Shown piece after piece: positions 18,009 to 27,174 of a DNA stretch of 58,301 bases. Under the pieces are notes generated by a model. That model saw only the letters and a program-made list of their open reading frames with translations. It searched no databases and had not been told where the DNA came from. This DNA is from JABWBR01 sp036741235. GTDB lineage: Bacteria; Bacteroidota; Bacteroidia; Chitinophagales; Saprospiraceae. Where the stretch lies: NCBI GenBank assembly GCA_036741235.1, contig DAINSQ010000009.1:1-58301 (forward strand), in the 5' to 3' direction. The stretch's first letter is position 1. Every line of letters starts with the position of its first letter. The position numbers and the translations under genes are program-made.

Positions 18009-18659
18009 TTACTCTTGCATTTTTGCGCCGTAGCTCAAGTCGCCGGCGTCGCCGAGGCCGGGAACGATGTATGACTTTGCGGTAAGTTCCTCGTCGAGGG
18101 CGCCCATCCAGATATGGGCATGAGGGAACAGGCGGCGGAGGTGCTCCAATCCGTAGGTTGAAGCGATAGCCGTGACAAAGTGCAATTGCCTGGGTTTGCC
18201 ATAATTAAACAACTCCTTGGCTGCCATACCCATTGAGGCGCCGGTGGCCAGCATCGGATCGCTCAAGATAAGCACGCAATTGTCGAGCGGAGGGCAGGAA
18301 ATATATTCGAGGTTGATTTCGAAAGAGCCGTCTTTGTGGTGTTTGCGATAGGCAGACACAAAAGCATTGCCGGCTTCGTCAAAATAATTGAGCATACCCT
18401 GATGCAGGGGCAGGCCGGCGCGCAAAATGGTGGCCAGTACAATCGAATCGGCAGGCTTTTGCGTGCGCGCTATGCCCAGCGGGGTTTCAACTTCCAGATC
18501 GTTATACGCCAGCGTTTTGCTGATTTCGTAAGCCAACACCTCTCCGATGCGTTCGAGGTTGCGCCGGAAGCGCATCCGGTCTTTTTGTAAGTTGACATCG
18601 CGCAATTCGGCTACAAAACGGTTGCCAATGTTGCGCTGTTCGCTAAGATTAAAAATCAT
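18009..18659 (-). CDS. upp: Uracil phosphoribosyltransferase
   Basis: A 216-residue enzyme of the usual UPRT length. The PRPP-binding loop is DPMLATGASM (about 134-143) and the uracil-binding C-terminus is YIVPGLGDAGDLSYGA. It converts uracil and PRPP to UMP in pyrimidine salvage, in the cytoplasm. It starts 51 bases after the end of the deacetylase-like gene on the same strand and may be co-transcribed with it, though no functional link is clear. Confidence 0.95.
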   Translation of the reverse strand: MIFNLSEQRNIGNRFVAELRDVNLQKDRMRFRRNLERIGEVLAYEISKTLAYNDLEVETPLGIARTQKPADSIVLATILRAGLPLHQGMLNYFDEAGNAFVSAYRKHHKDGSFEINLEYISCPPLDNCVLILSDPMLATGASMGMAAKELFNYGKPRQLHFVTAIASTYGLEHLRRLFPHAHIWMGALDEELTAKSYIVPGLGDAGDLSYGAKMQE

Positions 18660-18710
18660 GAGCCGTACTTTGCCCCAAAGATAACAAGCCGCTCGTATAA
18701 TAGTAGTAAA

Positions 18711-20042
18711 TCAGCGGGAAGATTGGCTGCCAATTGCCATTTCATGAACTGCCGACCAGCCGCTCCAGCCGTGCGCATCAGAGAATGAGCTGTTGTGCCA
18801 GAGGGCTGAAAAGGCGCCGCCGGTTGCGCGAAGCGCCGATTGCAAAGCCCCGATTTTCGCCATAGCTTCTTCAGGGCGAAAGCCGAGATAGTCTTTGAGG
18901 GTAACATCCATGACCTGAAAAGGGTGCAGAGTAAGCGAAGTGATTTGTTCGCTACTCAGATCGTACCAGGGGAAAGGGGTGGCAATCCCCGCCCTGAACC
19001 CCACAGCATCGGCAAATCCGAGGGTGTAGTCGTGGGCGATACCATGATCCAGCAATGAGCGGTAAGTCTGCGGAAACTTCAGTCGCAAGTAATGCTGCCG
19101 GCTGTGCAACACCGGCCCGCCTGTTATGTCGGCAAGCCTGGCGATTTCCATTTTGAGCAATTTCTCATTTTCCGTGCTGTTGTAGGAAGGATGAATACCA
19201 TGCTGATATTTCCCTGCCAGCCGTTTGATCAAACTACGCAATGCCGGGTTGCGATGCGACAGATTGGGATCGAATGGGCTGGAATCTCCCAGCAAAAAGA
19301 AAAACAGGGGCGCTTGTTCGCTTTGACCGGCGCAACGCTCGAGATAGCTGAAAGTATCGAACGGATCGCGCTGCATGCCGGCAAGTGTCTGCAAACGAGC
19401 TTTGAATAACCCTGTTTTGCCATGCAGTAATTCATTTAACGCCCCTCCCGTTTGTCTGATCCATCCCTTGTGTTTAAATGCCCAGGCTTGGTCTATATCG
19501 TAAGTTAATTGGGAAGAAAATTTCGGCGGAGTAAAATTAATATTAGAATAATTATTCCTCAATTGCATTCTTACGCGGTCTGCCCATTGGTGCAAAATGG
19601 GTAGCTCCAAAAAACCAAATCGATGGGCCGCGCTAAAGGCAGCGGGGAAGCGGCCATGGGCGTCGGGTTGAAAAGGAAGGTACTCTTCGTAGCGGGAAAG
19701 TAGAAAAAAAGCCATGGCAGGCAGGTCAAAAGGCCAGGTATGCCTGGTTGTTGCGATGGGAAACAGCGCGGGCAGGTCTTCAACCGTAACGGCTTCAAGC
19801 GCAATGGGGCGGATGCCTGTTTCCCATAGCAGCCCCGAGTCGGGAAAACTCAATATGCCTGGTACCGGCGAGGTGTCGGCATAAGCGATCCTGGGGCCTT
19901 GATATTGGATAAAGACATCCAGATTGTTAGTCACTTTGCAGGGTATCCCCACCAATACATCAAACAAAATTGGAACGGTATACGACAAACGTTCACTTTG
20001 ACGAGGGGCATACAACAGCAATATTAGGTTGGATTGCGCCAT
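18711..20042 (-). CDS. Polysaccharide deacetylase family protein
   Basis: A 443-residue protein resembling the large Bacteroidota group of polysaccharide-deacetylase-like proteins with an N-terminal DUF7033-type extension. Characteristic segments are MAFFLLSRYEEYLPF (about 110-124), the metal-site strand SSQLTYDIDQAW and GIHPSYNS, where the His is the likely metal ligand. No signal peptide is seen. These proteins often accompany surface glycan genes and are thought to remove acetyl groups from sugars. I begin at the ATG at 20042 because homologous sequence starts there (LILLLYAP); an ATG at 20105 is also open. Confidence 0.8.
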   Translation of the reverse strand: MAQSNLILLLYAPRQSERLSYTVPILFDVLVGIPCKVTNNLDVFIQYQGPRIAYADTSPVPGILSFPDSGLLWETGIRPIALEAVTVEDLPALFPIATTRHTWPFDLPAMAFFLLSRYEEYLPFQPDAHGRFPAAFSAAHRFGFLELPILHQWADRVRMQLRNNYSNINFTPPKFSSQLTYDIDQAWAFKHKGWIRQTGGALNELLHGKTGLFKARLQTLAGMQRDPFDTFSYLERCAGQSEQAPLFFFLLGDSSPFDPNLSHRNPALRSLIKRLAGKYQHGIHPSYNSTENEKLLKMEIARLADITGGPVLHSRQHYLRLKFPQTYRSLLDHGIAHDYTLGFADAVGFRAGIATPFPWYDLSSEQITSLTLHPFQVMDVTLKDYLGFRPEEAMAKIGALQSALRATGGAFSALWHNSSFSDAHGWSGWSAVHEMAIGSQSSR

Positions 20043-20261
20043 ACGGGCATTGTTTTTAAGTAAAAACGGCAATCGAGACGGAAAAATATTAGAAGTAAAG
20101 GACATTAATCGCAATGTGAAAAAATTGTACCTTTGAAAATGACTTATTCCGGTTACCCCCTGCGACGGCGTTCACCCGGCCATGATGAAAAACGCAAGTG
20201 CAAACCGGAATTGAACAAATAGCCCAAAATCCTGTATTACTTAATAAGCTTTTGCGTTCCT

Positions 20262-21071
20262 ATGAAGAAACTTGCCCTTTTTATTATTGTATTAGGCTGC
20301 TACGTTGCTGTAAAGGCGCAGGAGCAGCCGGGTTCTTCCACCTATTTTTATGATGCCAAGGGCATTGTATACAAAGAGGAGCTAACCTTTGACCTGAAAT
20401 TTTTGCAGACCAATGGTTATGCGCTAGGGGTTAATATCGGCAAACTCAAGACATACTACCTGACCAACTATTACAACTTTGAAATTGGCGAACTGAAACA
20501 TACGCGTGAATACCGCCAAAGCTTCGATTTTCCGGCGCCTTCTTCCAATCGCGTTTCAAGGGCTTTCATTTTTGGGAAGCAGAACAACTTTTTGGTATTG
20601 CGGGGTGGACTGGGTCAAAAGCGTTACTTCTCGGAAAAAGCCAAACGAAAGGGGTTGGCGGTAGGCATTAGCTATGAGGGAGGTCCTTCTCTGGGATTCC
20701 TCAAGCCCTATTATCTTGAACTGGTGCGCACCGCCGAACCTGGCAGCAACCAATTTTTCATTCGCAGCGAAAAATATAGCGCCGCCAACGAAGACCTGTT
20801 TTTAGATATCACGCGTATCTTTGGCGCATCGGGGTTCAGCAAAGGCCTGGGCGAGGTTAAGGTGCTGCCCGGCGGCCATGCCAAGGTAGCAGTGCATTTC
20901 GACTGGGGCGCCTTCGACGAATTCGTCAAAGCGCTGGAAGCGGGAGTGATGGTCGACTTTTACTTCCGCGATGTACCCATTATGGTCGAATCGCCCCAGG
21001 TACCCAATGTGAACAACAGCCCGATTTTTGTTAATCTATATCTGAATTTGCAATTGGGCAAGCGCTGGTAA
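20262..21071 (+). CDS. Probable outer-membrane protein of unknown function
   Basis: A 269-residue protein with a clear signal peptide (MKKLALFIIVLGCYVAVKAQ). The remainder is rich in alternating aromatic and polar residues (YYLTNYYNFEIGELKHTREYR, FIFGKQNNFLVLRGGLGQKRYF) and ends NLYLNLQLGKRW, consistent with a small outer-membrane beta-barrel. I do not recognise a named family. It precedes lipA by 32 bases on the same strand. Confidence 0.72.
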   Translation: MKKLALFIIVLGCYVAVKAQEQPGSSTYFYDAKGIVYKEELTFDLKFLQTNGYALGVNIGKLKTYYLTNYYNFEIGELKHTREYRQSFDFPAPSSNRVSRAFIFGKQNNFLVLRGGLGQKRYFSEKAKRKGLAVGISYEGGPSLGFLKPYYLELVRTAEPGSNQFFIRSEKYSAANEDLFLDITRIFGASGFSKGLGEVKVLPGGHAKVAVHFDWGAFDEFVKALEAGVMVDFYFRDVPIMVESPQVPNVNNSPIFVNLYLNLQLGKRW

Positions 21072-21103
21072 AGGCATTTGCCCTTCGAATATATCAAACT
21101 GCC

Positions 21104-21976
21104 ATGATCGAACTGCCGGTTACGGAATCCAATACTTCTCGTCAGCGCCGCCCGGATTGGCTGCGCGTCAAATTGCCGATAGGCGAAAACTATAAAAAAG
21201 TACGCAGCCTGGTCGACGAATACCAGTTGCACACCATTTGTCAGAGCGGTAATTGCCCCAACATGGGCGAGTGCTGGGGCGAAGGCACGGCCACATTTAT
21301 GATACTGGGCAATACCTGTACCCGATCTTGTTCTTTTTGCGCCGTAAAAACCGGTCGCCCTTCCGAATACGATACCGACGAACCTCGTCGCGTGGCGGAA
21401 GCCATCAAACTCATGGGCGTCAAACACGCCGTAATCACCTCTGTGAATCGCGACGAATTACAGGACCGCGGCGCTGAAATTTGGTATCAAACGGTGCGGG
21501 CCGTCAAGGAAATGTCGCCGGAAACTACCATCGAAACGCTCATCCCCGACGTCAAAGCCACCTGGCAAGCGCTTGAACGCATGATCAGCGCGGGCCAGGA
21601 AGTGGTGTCGCACAATATGGAAACAGTACAGAGGCTGTATCGCAAAGTACGCCCGCAGGCTAAATACGAGCGTAGTCTGGAACAAATACGCCGCACCAAA
21701 GACTACGGCAAACGCACCAAGTCGGGTATCATGGTAGGCCTGGGAGAAACCCCCGACGAAGTATTTCAAATCATGGATGATCTGGTAGCCAACGGCTGTG
21801 ATGTACTCACCATAGGACAATACCTGCAGCCGACCAAGATGCACCTCGACATTGTTGAATATGTTCATCCGGATACCTTTGCAATGTATCGAGAAGCAGG
21901 ATTGGCCAAGGGTTTTCACATCGTAGAAAGCGGTCCTTTGGTAAGGTCTTCCTACCACGCCGAACGGCATCTCTAG
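21104..21976 (+). CDS. lipA: Lipoyl synthase
   Basis: A 290-residue radical-SAM enzyme of normal LipA length. Cys46, Cys51 and Cys57 (CQSGNCPNMGEC) bind the auxiliary cluster that donates sulfur. Cys72, Cys76 and Cys79 (CTRSCSFC) bind the radical-SAM cluster. The C-terminal RSSYHA motif is also present and supplies the serine ligand of the auxiliary cluster. It inserts two sulfur atoms into protein-bound octanoyl groups of 2-oxoacid dehydrogenases and GcvH. No lipB is nearby. Confidence 0.97.
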   Translation: MIELPVTESNTSRQRRPDWLRVKLPIGENYKKVRSLVDEYQLHTICQSGNCPNMGECWGEGTATFMILGNTCTRSCSFCAVKTGRPSEYDTDEPRRVAEAIKLMGVKHAVITSVNRDELQDRGAEIWYQTVRAVKEMSPETTIETLIPDVKATWQALERMISAGQEVVSHNMETVQRLYRKVRPQAKYERSLEQIRRTKDYGKRTKSGIMVGLGETPDEVFQIMDDLVANGCDVLTIGQYLQPTKMHLDIVEYVHPDTFAMYREAGLAKGFHIVESGPLVRSSYHAERHL

Positions 21977-22057
21977 GGAGAACAGGGTGCGGAAGCACTT
22001 TTGCCCCCGCCCCTGGTCTAAACCAATATGAAAACCTTGCTTTCGATGCCAACCTGC

Positions 22058-22741
22058 TTATCTGCAGCAACGGCAACCGCCTGCAGCAGTGCAGCATGCC
22101 CATGTGTTAGGCGGGCATGAAACAGAGCAGCTATAGCCGACCAACTGTACGGTACAACCCACCGTTCCGTAACCTCCGCTTGCACAATCGCCGCAAGCTG
22201 TGGAAATCGGAATTTTCGGCGCTCTGGTCCGCGTATTGCCGCCACCGCCGCCACCACCGGTATGGAGCTCATAATCAAAATGGTCCAACGCCTGCTTGTA
22301 GTTTTTGTACTCGGTCAGCAATTCCACAAACCGCTTGTAATCCGCCTCAACATGAAACTGGTAGTAGGCTAGCCCGCCGCCTTCCACCACGCGGCCATAC
22401 TCCCCGTCGCGAGTCGGTACGCCTTCGTTTTTCAGGCAAACGCCGGTACCGTCGGACAAAGTAACGTTTACCAATCCTTCCTGTGCTGTGAAGTTGAAAT
22501 GCTGATTGGAGAATAAACCGCTGGTGGGAACTGCGGCATCCTGCAAAACGAAGAAATTGGTAACACGGGTTCCTTCCTGGAAAAGGAGCAGCGCATCAGT
22601 CCCTACCTGCAGCAGTTCTCCCTTGCCGGTTTTAACAGCCTCAGTGGGGGTCGCTGCTTTCGTGTCTCCATGGAAAGGATTTTGCCATCCGTAGTTGTGG
22701 GCAATCAAGGCTAATAGCCAGGTCAATACAATTGTTTTCAT
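22058..22741 (-). CDS. Small exported protein with cysteine-rich C-terminus
   Basis: A 227-residue protein of unknown function. I start at the ATG at 22741, which gives a hydrophobic signal sequence (MKTIVLTWLLALIAHNYG). The middle (about 40-165) is a beta-rich domain, followed by a glycine tract of seven residues that looks like a linker. The last 46 residues hold ten cysteines (CGDC, SCSVSC, ACC, CRCC), so a disulfide-rich or metal-binding tail is likely. Such tails recur in hypothetical proteins of Bacteroidota in my recollection, but I cannot name a function. It stands alone, facing lipA. Confidence 0.7.
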   Translation of the reverse strand: MKTIVLTWLLALIAHNYGWQNPFHGDTKAATPTEAVKTGKGELLQVGTDALLLFQEGTRVTNFFVLQDAAVPTSGLFSNQHFNFTAQEGLVNVTLSDGTGVCLKNEGVPTRDGEYGRVVEGGGLAYYQFHVEADYKRFVELLTEYKNYKQALDHFDYELHTGGGGGGGNTRTRAPKIPISTACGDCASGGYGTVGCTVQLVGYSCSVSCPPNTWACCTAAGGCRCCR

Positions 22742-23177
22742 CCGAAATAGGTTTGAAGTTACGCCTACTCTATTCTGGTTTTTCGGCAAACACCATTTTT
22801 TGTCAGGATTTCACAGGGTATATTTTTAATGTTTGATTGTTGGTTAGTCCATCTCGCCGCTACTCAACGCTATAAAGCTGCCGAAAGGCAGTGCTCCCCA
22901 CAGTCTATGCAATTGACTGTAGCAATCGAGGCAGCATGCTGGCCGCTCAAATCCAGGCACAGGATTTAAGTCCGTTATTTTTGTATGATTTTTCAGATCG
23001 AATGGATATGACAAAAATAAGAAGCCCCATTTTATCCTGCAAGGGACAAAATGGGGCATTTTGGGGCATTTTGTATTTTATTACTCAGGAGCGCCCGAAG
23101 TTTGTTTAGCGCTTCGCTGTTTAGCTGTACCGCGGTACTCCAGAGTACAACTAAACAAACCCGTGGCGTTCCGCTAA
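22742..23177. other. 436-base region without a gene
   Basis: It holds the upstream region of the cysteine-rich protein gene and the downstream region of the PKD/Kazal-like gene. There is a hairpin at 23024-23057, a second imperfect inverted repeat at 23119-23156 (GTTTAGCTGTAC/GTACAACTAAAC, 11 of 12 matching) and a doubled GGGGCATTTTG. Open frames here are short and have no recognisable features. Confidence 0.7.
23024..23057 (-). terminator. Candidate terminator of the PKD/Kazal-like gene
   Basis: A perfect 10-bp stem (GCCCCATTTT at 23024-23033, AAAATGGGGC at 23048-23057) followed on the minus strand by a T-rich stretch (TTCTTATTTTTG). It lies about 120 bases beyond the stop codon at 23178. 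Confidence 0.5.
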
Positions 23178-25712
23178 TTACTCCTTCACCACGCGCTGCA
23201 CCAGCACCTGTTGGGCAGTTTGCAGGCGAACCAGATACATGCCTGCCGGCAGGCGGCTCATATCAATCTGGTGTTGTTGGTGGCCGGTTTGCCCGCCGGC
23301 GCTCAATTTCGACACTAACCTGCCATCGAGGGTAAGCACGGAAATATTATACATCTCGCTTGAAGCAGTTACAAACGATACCGTTACAGCGTCTGAAACG
23401 GGGTTAGGGAATAGCTGCAGCGAACCTGCATCAATCGGCGCCTCGCCGGTGCTATTGGCAAGGGAATAAGAAGGAATACCCATAAAGCGGTTAGCGCCGA
23501 AGTCGAGCGTAGCGCTGTAGGTATTAACGCAGCCATTGGCAGTTGTGATCGTCAGGCTCACCTGGTAAACGCCGGGCTGGGCGTATTGATGCCAGGCAAA
23601 AAAGTCAGTGCTGGTTTGGCCGTCGCCGAAATCCCAGAGGTAGCTTACGGCATCAGCCGAAGACAAGTTGAGGAAAAAGGCGCCGAGCGAATCGGGTTCG
23701 AGGAAGGGTACAAACAAAGCATTGCACTCCGTATTGTATAATATATCTTCTCCTGCTACAATGAGCATCGACATAGAGCTGGAACAGTCGCTTCCACTTA
23801 TGGTGAGCGTAACCACATATACCCCGGGCTGAGCGTAGGTATGTACCGGGTTTTGCTCGTCGCTACTTGTACCGTCGCCAAAATTCCACTGCCAGGAAGT
23901 AATATTGCCGTAAGAAATATCCTGGAAGGCATAGGTTAATGCGCTCGATGAAGAATCAGGCAGGAAGTAGAAAATAGCCTGGCAGGATGGGCCTTCGTAA
24001 TAGCCTCCGTCGCCGATACAGATGTGCTGGGTGACGGTGCTTTCGCAGCTGTCAGCCGTCACGATATGCAAGGTAACCGGGTAAATACCTGCCTGTGCAA
24101 ACGTATGCGAGGGATGCTGTTCGTTGCTTATGGCGCCGTCGCCAAAATCCCAGGACCAGCCCAGTATTGCGCTGCCTGTTGCGCTGAAAGACTGGTCGTA
24201 AAAGTTGACGTTCAATGGATTTGCCGGGTTCAGATCGATATAAAAATCGGCAAAACAGTCGTCAAAGCCAGGATCACATGTAACATAATCATCGGGGCTG
24301 AAACCGGCGCAAGCGGCAAAACAAGCGTTGGTAAAGTGCAATTCGAGCCCATCAGGGGTAACCACACAGACCGGATCGTAAATCAGGAAACAATTACAAG
24401 AATCGATCACCGTACTATCGCAGGGCACAAAATCTTCAGGGCCGAAGCCTTCGCACTCGGCAAAACACGGGTTGTCAAACTGCTGATAGTATTCAATACC
24501 ATTGATGCTATCTACGACATAGACGCAGACGGGCGAATAATATTCGGGGCATATACACCAAATACTATCGCAAACTACGAGTTCGTCATCTTCATAACCA
24601 TAGCACTGCGCCTCGCATGCATTGCCGAAAGTATAGTTGGTTCCATCGGGCAATATGACGCAAACAGGATCGTATACGGCCGGGCAGGGGCAGGCTTCAC
24701 CGGCCAGTATCCACAATGAAGTAACAGACGTACAACCATCTTCTGTAGTGATGGTGAGCGTAACCTGATAAAAACCGGCCTCCGCATAGATATGCTCGGG
24801 GTTGGTGTCGTTGGAAGTATTGCCGTCGCCAAAATCCCAGTGCCATGCCGTTATCGGGCTAAACGCTATTGAGCCGTCAAAAAATGAGAAATGCAAACCG
24901 TTACCTCCACCTGCGGGATCATCGCCGCCGGAGTAATAATAGATATTCGCCCAGCAAAACGGTTGGTTATTGCACGGCACGACTTGCGTAGAGTCGTAGC
25001 CCGCACAAACAGCTTCACAAAGGTTAGGAAATTCAATAAACGAACCATCCGGAGTAGCCACGCATACCGGGTCGTATACGGGCGGGCAAACGCATCCGAT
25101 ATCGTCAAGTACCTCGACAATGGTAGTAAAGGTACTGCTGCAATCGGCAGTCGTAATAGTAAGCGTAACGATATACACCCCGGGCGCATCGTAAACATGC
25201 ACCGGATTGGGCGCTGTGCTCACCCCGCCGTCGCCGAAACTCCACTGCCAGGCGAGAGTACCGGTACTGTCAAATACCGAGGATAAGTCGTAAAAAGCCA
25301 CCGTTGGCGGCGCTACATCCGTTTGCTCATAATAAAAAAACGCCGCGCAGCTATCTGGTGGCGGCGGTGGGTTAATATCCGTGCAGATGTAAAAATCAGC
25401 GACATACAAACCGCTGGAATCAGGCAGGAACACCGCCGTTGACAATCCCGTACAAAAATCGAAGATGATGACAGAAATGGTAGCGCCGGCGGGGTCAACC
25501 GGTACAACTGCGGTATAGTGGCCGCTCATATCAGTGTATACTTCCATAACGCCGGTATTAGCCGGGTTGCCCCACTGGATAGTCAGGGGGTAAAACGATG
25601 CCGGTTGGGCGTTTTCCCCATACAGTACTTCGCCGCTCACCATAACGCCCTGCGACAGGGCATAGCCGGCTGTAAACAGCGACAATAGCAGCGTGATTAG
25701 TTTTGATTTCAT
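23178..25712 (-). CDS. T9SS surface protein with alternating PKD and Kazal-like domains
   Basis: An 844-residue secreted protein with a signal peptide (about 1-21). After an N-terminal beta domain (about 25-110) come about five PKD domains, recognised by WSFGDG/WDFGDG plus the closing YxVTLTI strand (around 120-200, 250-335, 485-570, 575-655 and 660-740). Four Kazal-like, cysteine-rich modules (about 205-246, 338-381, 385-431, 436-479) are interleaved, each with CxCPxxYxPVCV, a later N-x-C and C-x-G-[YF]. The C-terminal 80 residues (LFPNPVSDAVTVSF to LPAGMYLVRLQT) are a type A T9SS sorting domain. Kazal domains usually inhibit serine proteases, so a surface inhibitor or adhesin is possible; that is inference. 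Confidence 0.85.
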   Translation of the reverse strand: MKSKLITLLLSLFTAGYALSQGVMVSGEVLYGENAQPASFYPLTIQWGNPANTGVMEVYTDMSGHYTAVVPVDPAGATISVIIFDFCTGLSTAVFLPDSSGLYVADFYICTDINPPPPPDSCAAFFYYEQTDVAPPTVAFYDLSSVFDSTGTLAWQWSFGDGGVSTAPNPVHVYDAPGVYIVTLTITTADCSSTFTTIVEVLDDIGCVCPPVYDPVCVATPDGSFIEFPNLCEAVCAGYDSTQVVPCNNQPFCWANIYYYSGGDDPAGGGNGLHFSFFDGSIAFSPITAWHWDFGDGNTSNDTNPEHIYAEAGFYQVTLTITTEDGCTSVTSLWILAGEACPCPAVYDPVCVILPDGTNYTFGNACEAQCYGYEDDELVVCDSIWCICPEYYSPVCVYVVDSINGIEYYQQFDNPCFAECEGFGPEDFVPCDSTVIDSCNCFLIYDPVCVVTPDGLELHFTNACFAACAGFSPDDYVTCDPGFDDCFADFYIDLNPANPLNVNFYDQSFSATGSAILGWSWDFGDGAISNEQHPSHTFAQAGIYPVTLHIVTADSCESTVTQHICIGDGGYYEGPSCQAIFYFLPDSSSSALTYAFQDISYGNITSWQWNFGDGTSSDEQNPVHTYAQPGVYVVTLTISGSDCSSSMSMLIVAGEDILYNTECNALFVPFLEPDSLGAFFLNLSSADAVSYLWDFGDGQTSTDFFAWHQYAQPGVYQVSLTITTANGCVNTYSATLDFGANRFMGIPSYSLANSTGEAPIDAGSLQLFPNPVSDAVTVSFVTASSEMYNISVLTLDGRLVSKLSAGGQTGHQQHQIDMSRLPAGMYLVRLQTAQQVLVQRVVKE

Positions 25713-25811
25713 TCTTTTTGCGTAATTTTGAAATTGTTAAACCATATTGATACGACTTGGCTGCAGGGCGCCTGGCGCTGGCAGCCATTTCTTTTTTAGC
25801 GTTTGCAATCG

Positions 25812-26927
25812 TCAATTTAGATGAATGACCATCAGTTTTTGACGGCTTAGCCCCTTTTCCGTATACACGCAAACCCAATAATAACCGGCGGGCCAATCTC
25901 CAACAGCCAGTGTCATACCAGTATCTCCATTGGGTGAAAAGCGTTGCCACGATTGTCCCTGCGAGTTATAGATCACTATTTCATCCATCGGCAACTCGCA
26001 TTCCAGTTGCAAACCGTCTGTCGCGGGATTAGGATACAAGTTAATATATTCGCCTTCGGATAATTCAGTGATACCTATAATGGCGTCGGGGCGATAAACC
26101 ATAAGCGTCATTTGATCGCCGGCAACGGGTATCATATCAAAATTACTGTTGACCAGCATGATATTTTTGATTTCTACAATCACTTCTACGCTATCGCGAT
26201 CGGCAGGCAGAAGGTGGATCAAATCATCTTCAATAACGATGCGCAGTCGGGCAATTTCGCCGTATCCGCTCACGCCGTTGGGGCCGAAACGGGTTAGCGC
26301 GGCATCCAGCCCGTGTTCGGCGCCGGGAATTGACCGCTGGAAATAAAACATACCGCCGTCTGAATTGGGCCAGGCATTGGAATAATCGATAGTAAAAGAG
26401 CTGATGTAGTCGTCGTTATAAACCAGGGTAAAGGCCAGGCCGTTAAAATCTTCCACAGGCTGAGATTGCGAGCCCAATATGATGGGTATTTCCAGTTCGT
26501 AGCCGTCTGTAACCTGCATAACGGCGCCGCCGGTCTGTAAATCAATTGGCAGATCGATGCCGGCGATTCCTTCGGGAATGGAAAGTTCAACAACCGTATC
26601 GGTAGTATTGCCATAATTTAAAAAAACGGCCAGGAAGTCGCCCCATTCCACTAATCCATTGCCATTGCCGTCGGCAAAGCCGTAATTGACGCCGTCCGGA
26701 AAATCACTGGGCCAAAACAGCGGTAAGGCCTGTTCGGTAAAAAAAACCTCGCCTGAAGGACGGATGGGGCCTATCGAACCGTAGGCATAACCAATATACA
26801 GGAGGTCGTAGTGATCAACACGGCCGTTGTGGTTGGCATCACCCGGATATAATTGGGCATGCAGGGTTGACGCTGCGACGAGCATTGTCACGCCTAACAA
26901 AATTGACCATTTCCGCTTCAGATTCAT
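25812..26927 (-). CDS. T9SS protein with dockerin-like EF-hands and cohesin-like domain
   Basis: A 371-residue secreted protein. The signal peptide (MNLKRKWSILLGVTMLVAAS) ends at HAQ. Next comes a dockerin-like pair of calcium loops: DANHNGRVDHYD (30-41) and DGNGNGLVEWGD (about 95-106). A beta-sandwich of about 140 residues resembling cohesin follows (LEIPIILGSQ, GEIARLRIVIED). The C-terminus (LYPNPATDGLQLEC to WPAGYYWVCVYT) is a type A T9SS sorting domain. Having dockerin-like and cohesin-like parts in one chain suggests calcium-dependent self-association or binding to similar proteins. The ATG at 26927 best fits the signal peptide; ATG at 26942 is an alternative. Confidence 0.82.
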   Translation of the reverse strand: MNLKRKWSILLGVTMLVAASTLHAQLYPGDANHNGRVDHYDLLYIGYAYGSIGPIRPSGEVFFTEQALPLFWPSDFPDGVNYGFADGNGNGLVEWGDFLAVFLNYGNTTDTVVELSIPEGIAGIDLPIDLQTGGAVMQVTDGYELEIPIILGSQSQPVEDFNGLAFTLVYNDDYISSFTIDYSNAWPNSDGGMFYFQRSIPGAEHGLDAALTRFGPNGVSGYGEIARLRIVIEDDLIHLLPADRDSVEVIVEIKNIMLVNSNFDMIPVAGDQMTLMVYRPDAIIGITELSEGEYINLYPNPATDGLQLECELPMDEIVIYNSQGQSWQRFSPNGDTGMTLAVGDWPAGYYWVCVYTEKGLSRQKLMVIHLN

Positions 26928-27099
26928 AGTCGTATTATTCATCGATACAAAAGTAGTTGTAAGCGAATGGGCAAACAATTACTTTTTTTAACTTTTATCA
27001 GATTTTTTTATTATTTTTACAAACTAAAATATGTTTTAAAACATTGATTTACAATTATTTTCTACTTTTTTATAAACAATTTTTATCAATAAAAAAGAA

Positions 27100-27107
27100 T
27101 AACTTTG
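27100..27107 (+). promoter_or_regulatory. Candidate -7 boxes upstream of the helical protein gene
   Basis: TAACTTTG here and TAAATTTG at 27134-27141 both match TAnnTTTG in a very AT-rich 240-base divergent spacer. The second ends in the TTG that falsely extends the downstream reading frame. No well-spaced -33 element was seen. Confidence 0.4.
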
Positions 27108-27174
27108 CATTTATAAAATATGGTAGATAAACCTAAATTTGCGAGATGCAAGACAAAACGGCTCAATCCCGGTT

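Noticed and set aside
22891..23335. Short plus-strand frames in the 22742-23177 spacer
   Set aside because: They have no ribosome-binding site or domain and overlap inverted repeats. They are probably chance frames.
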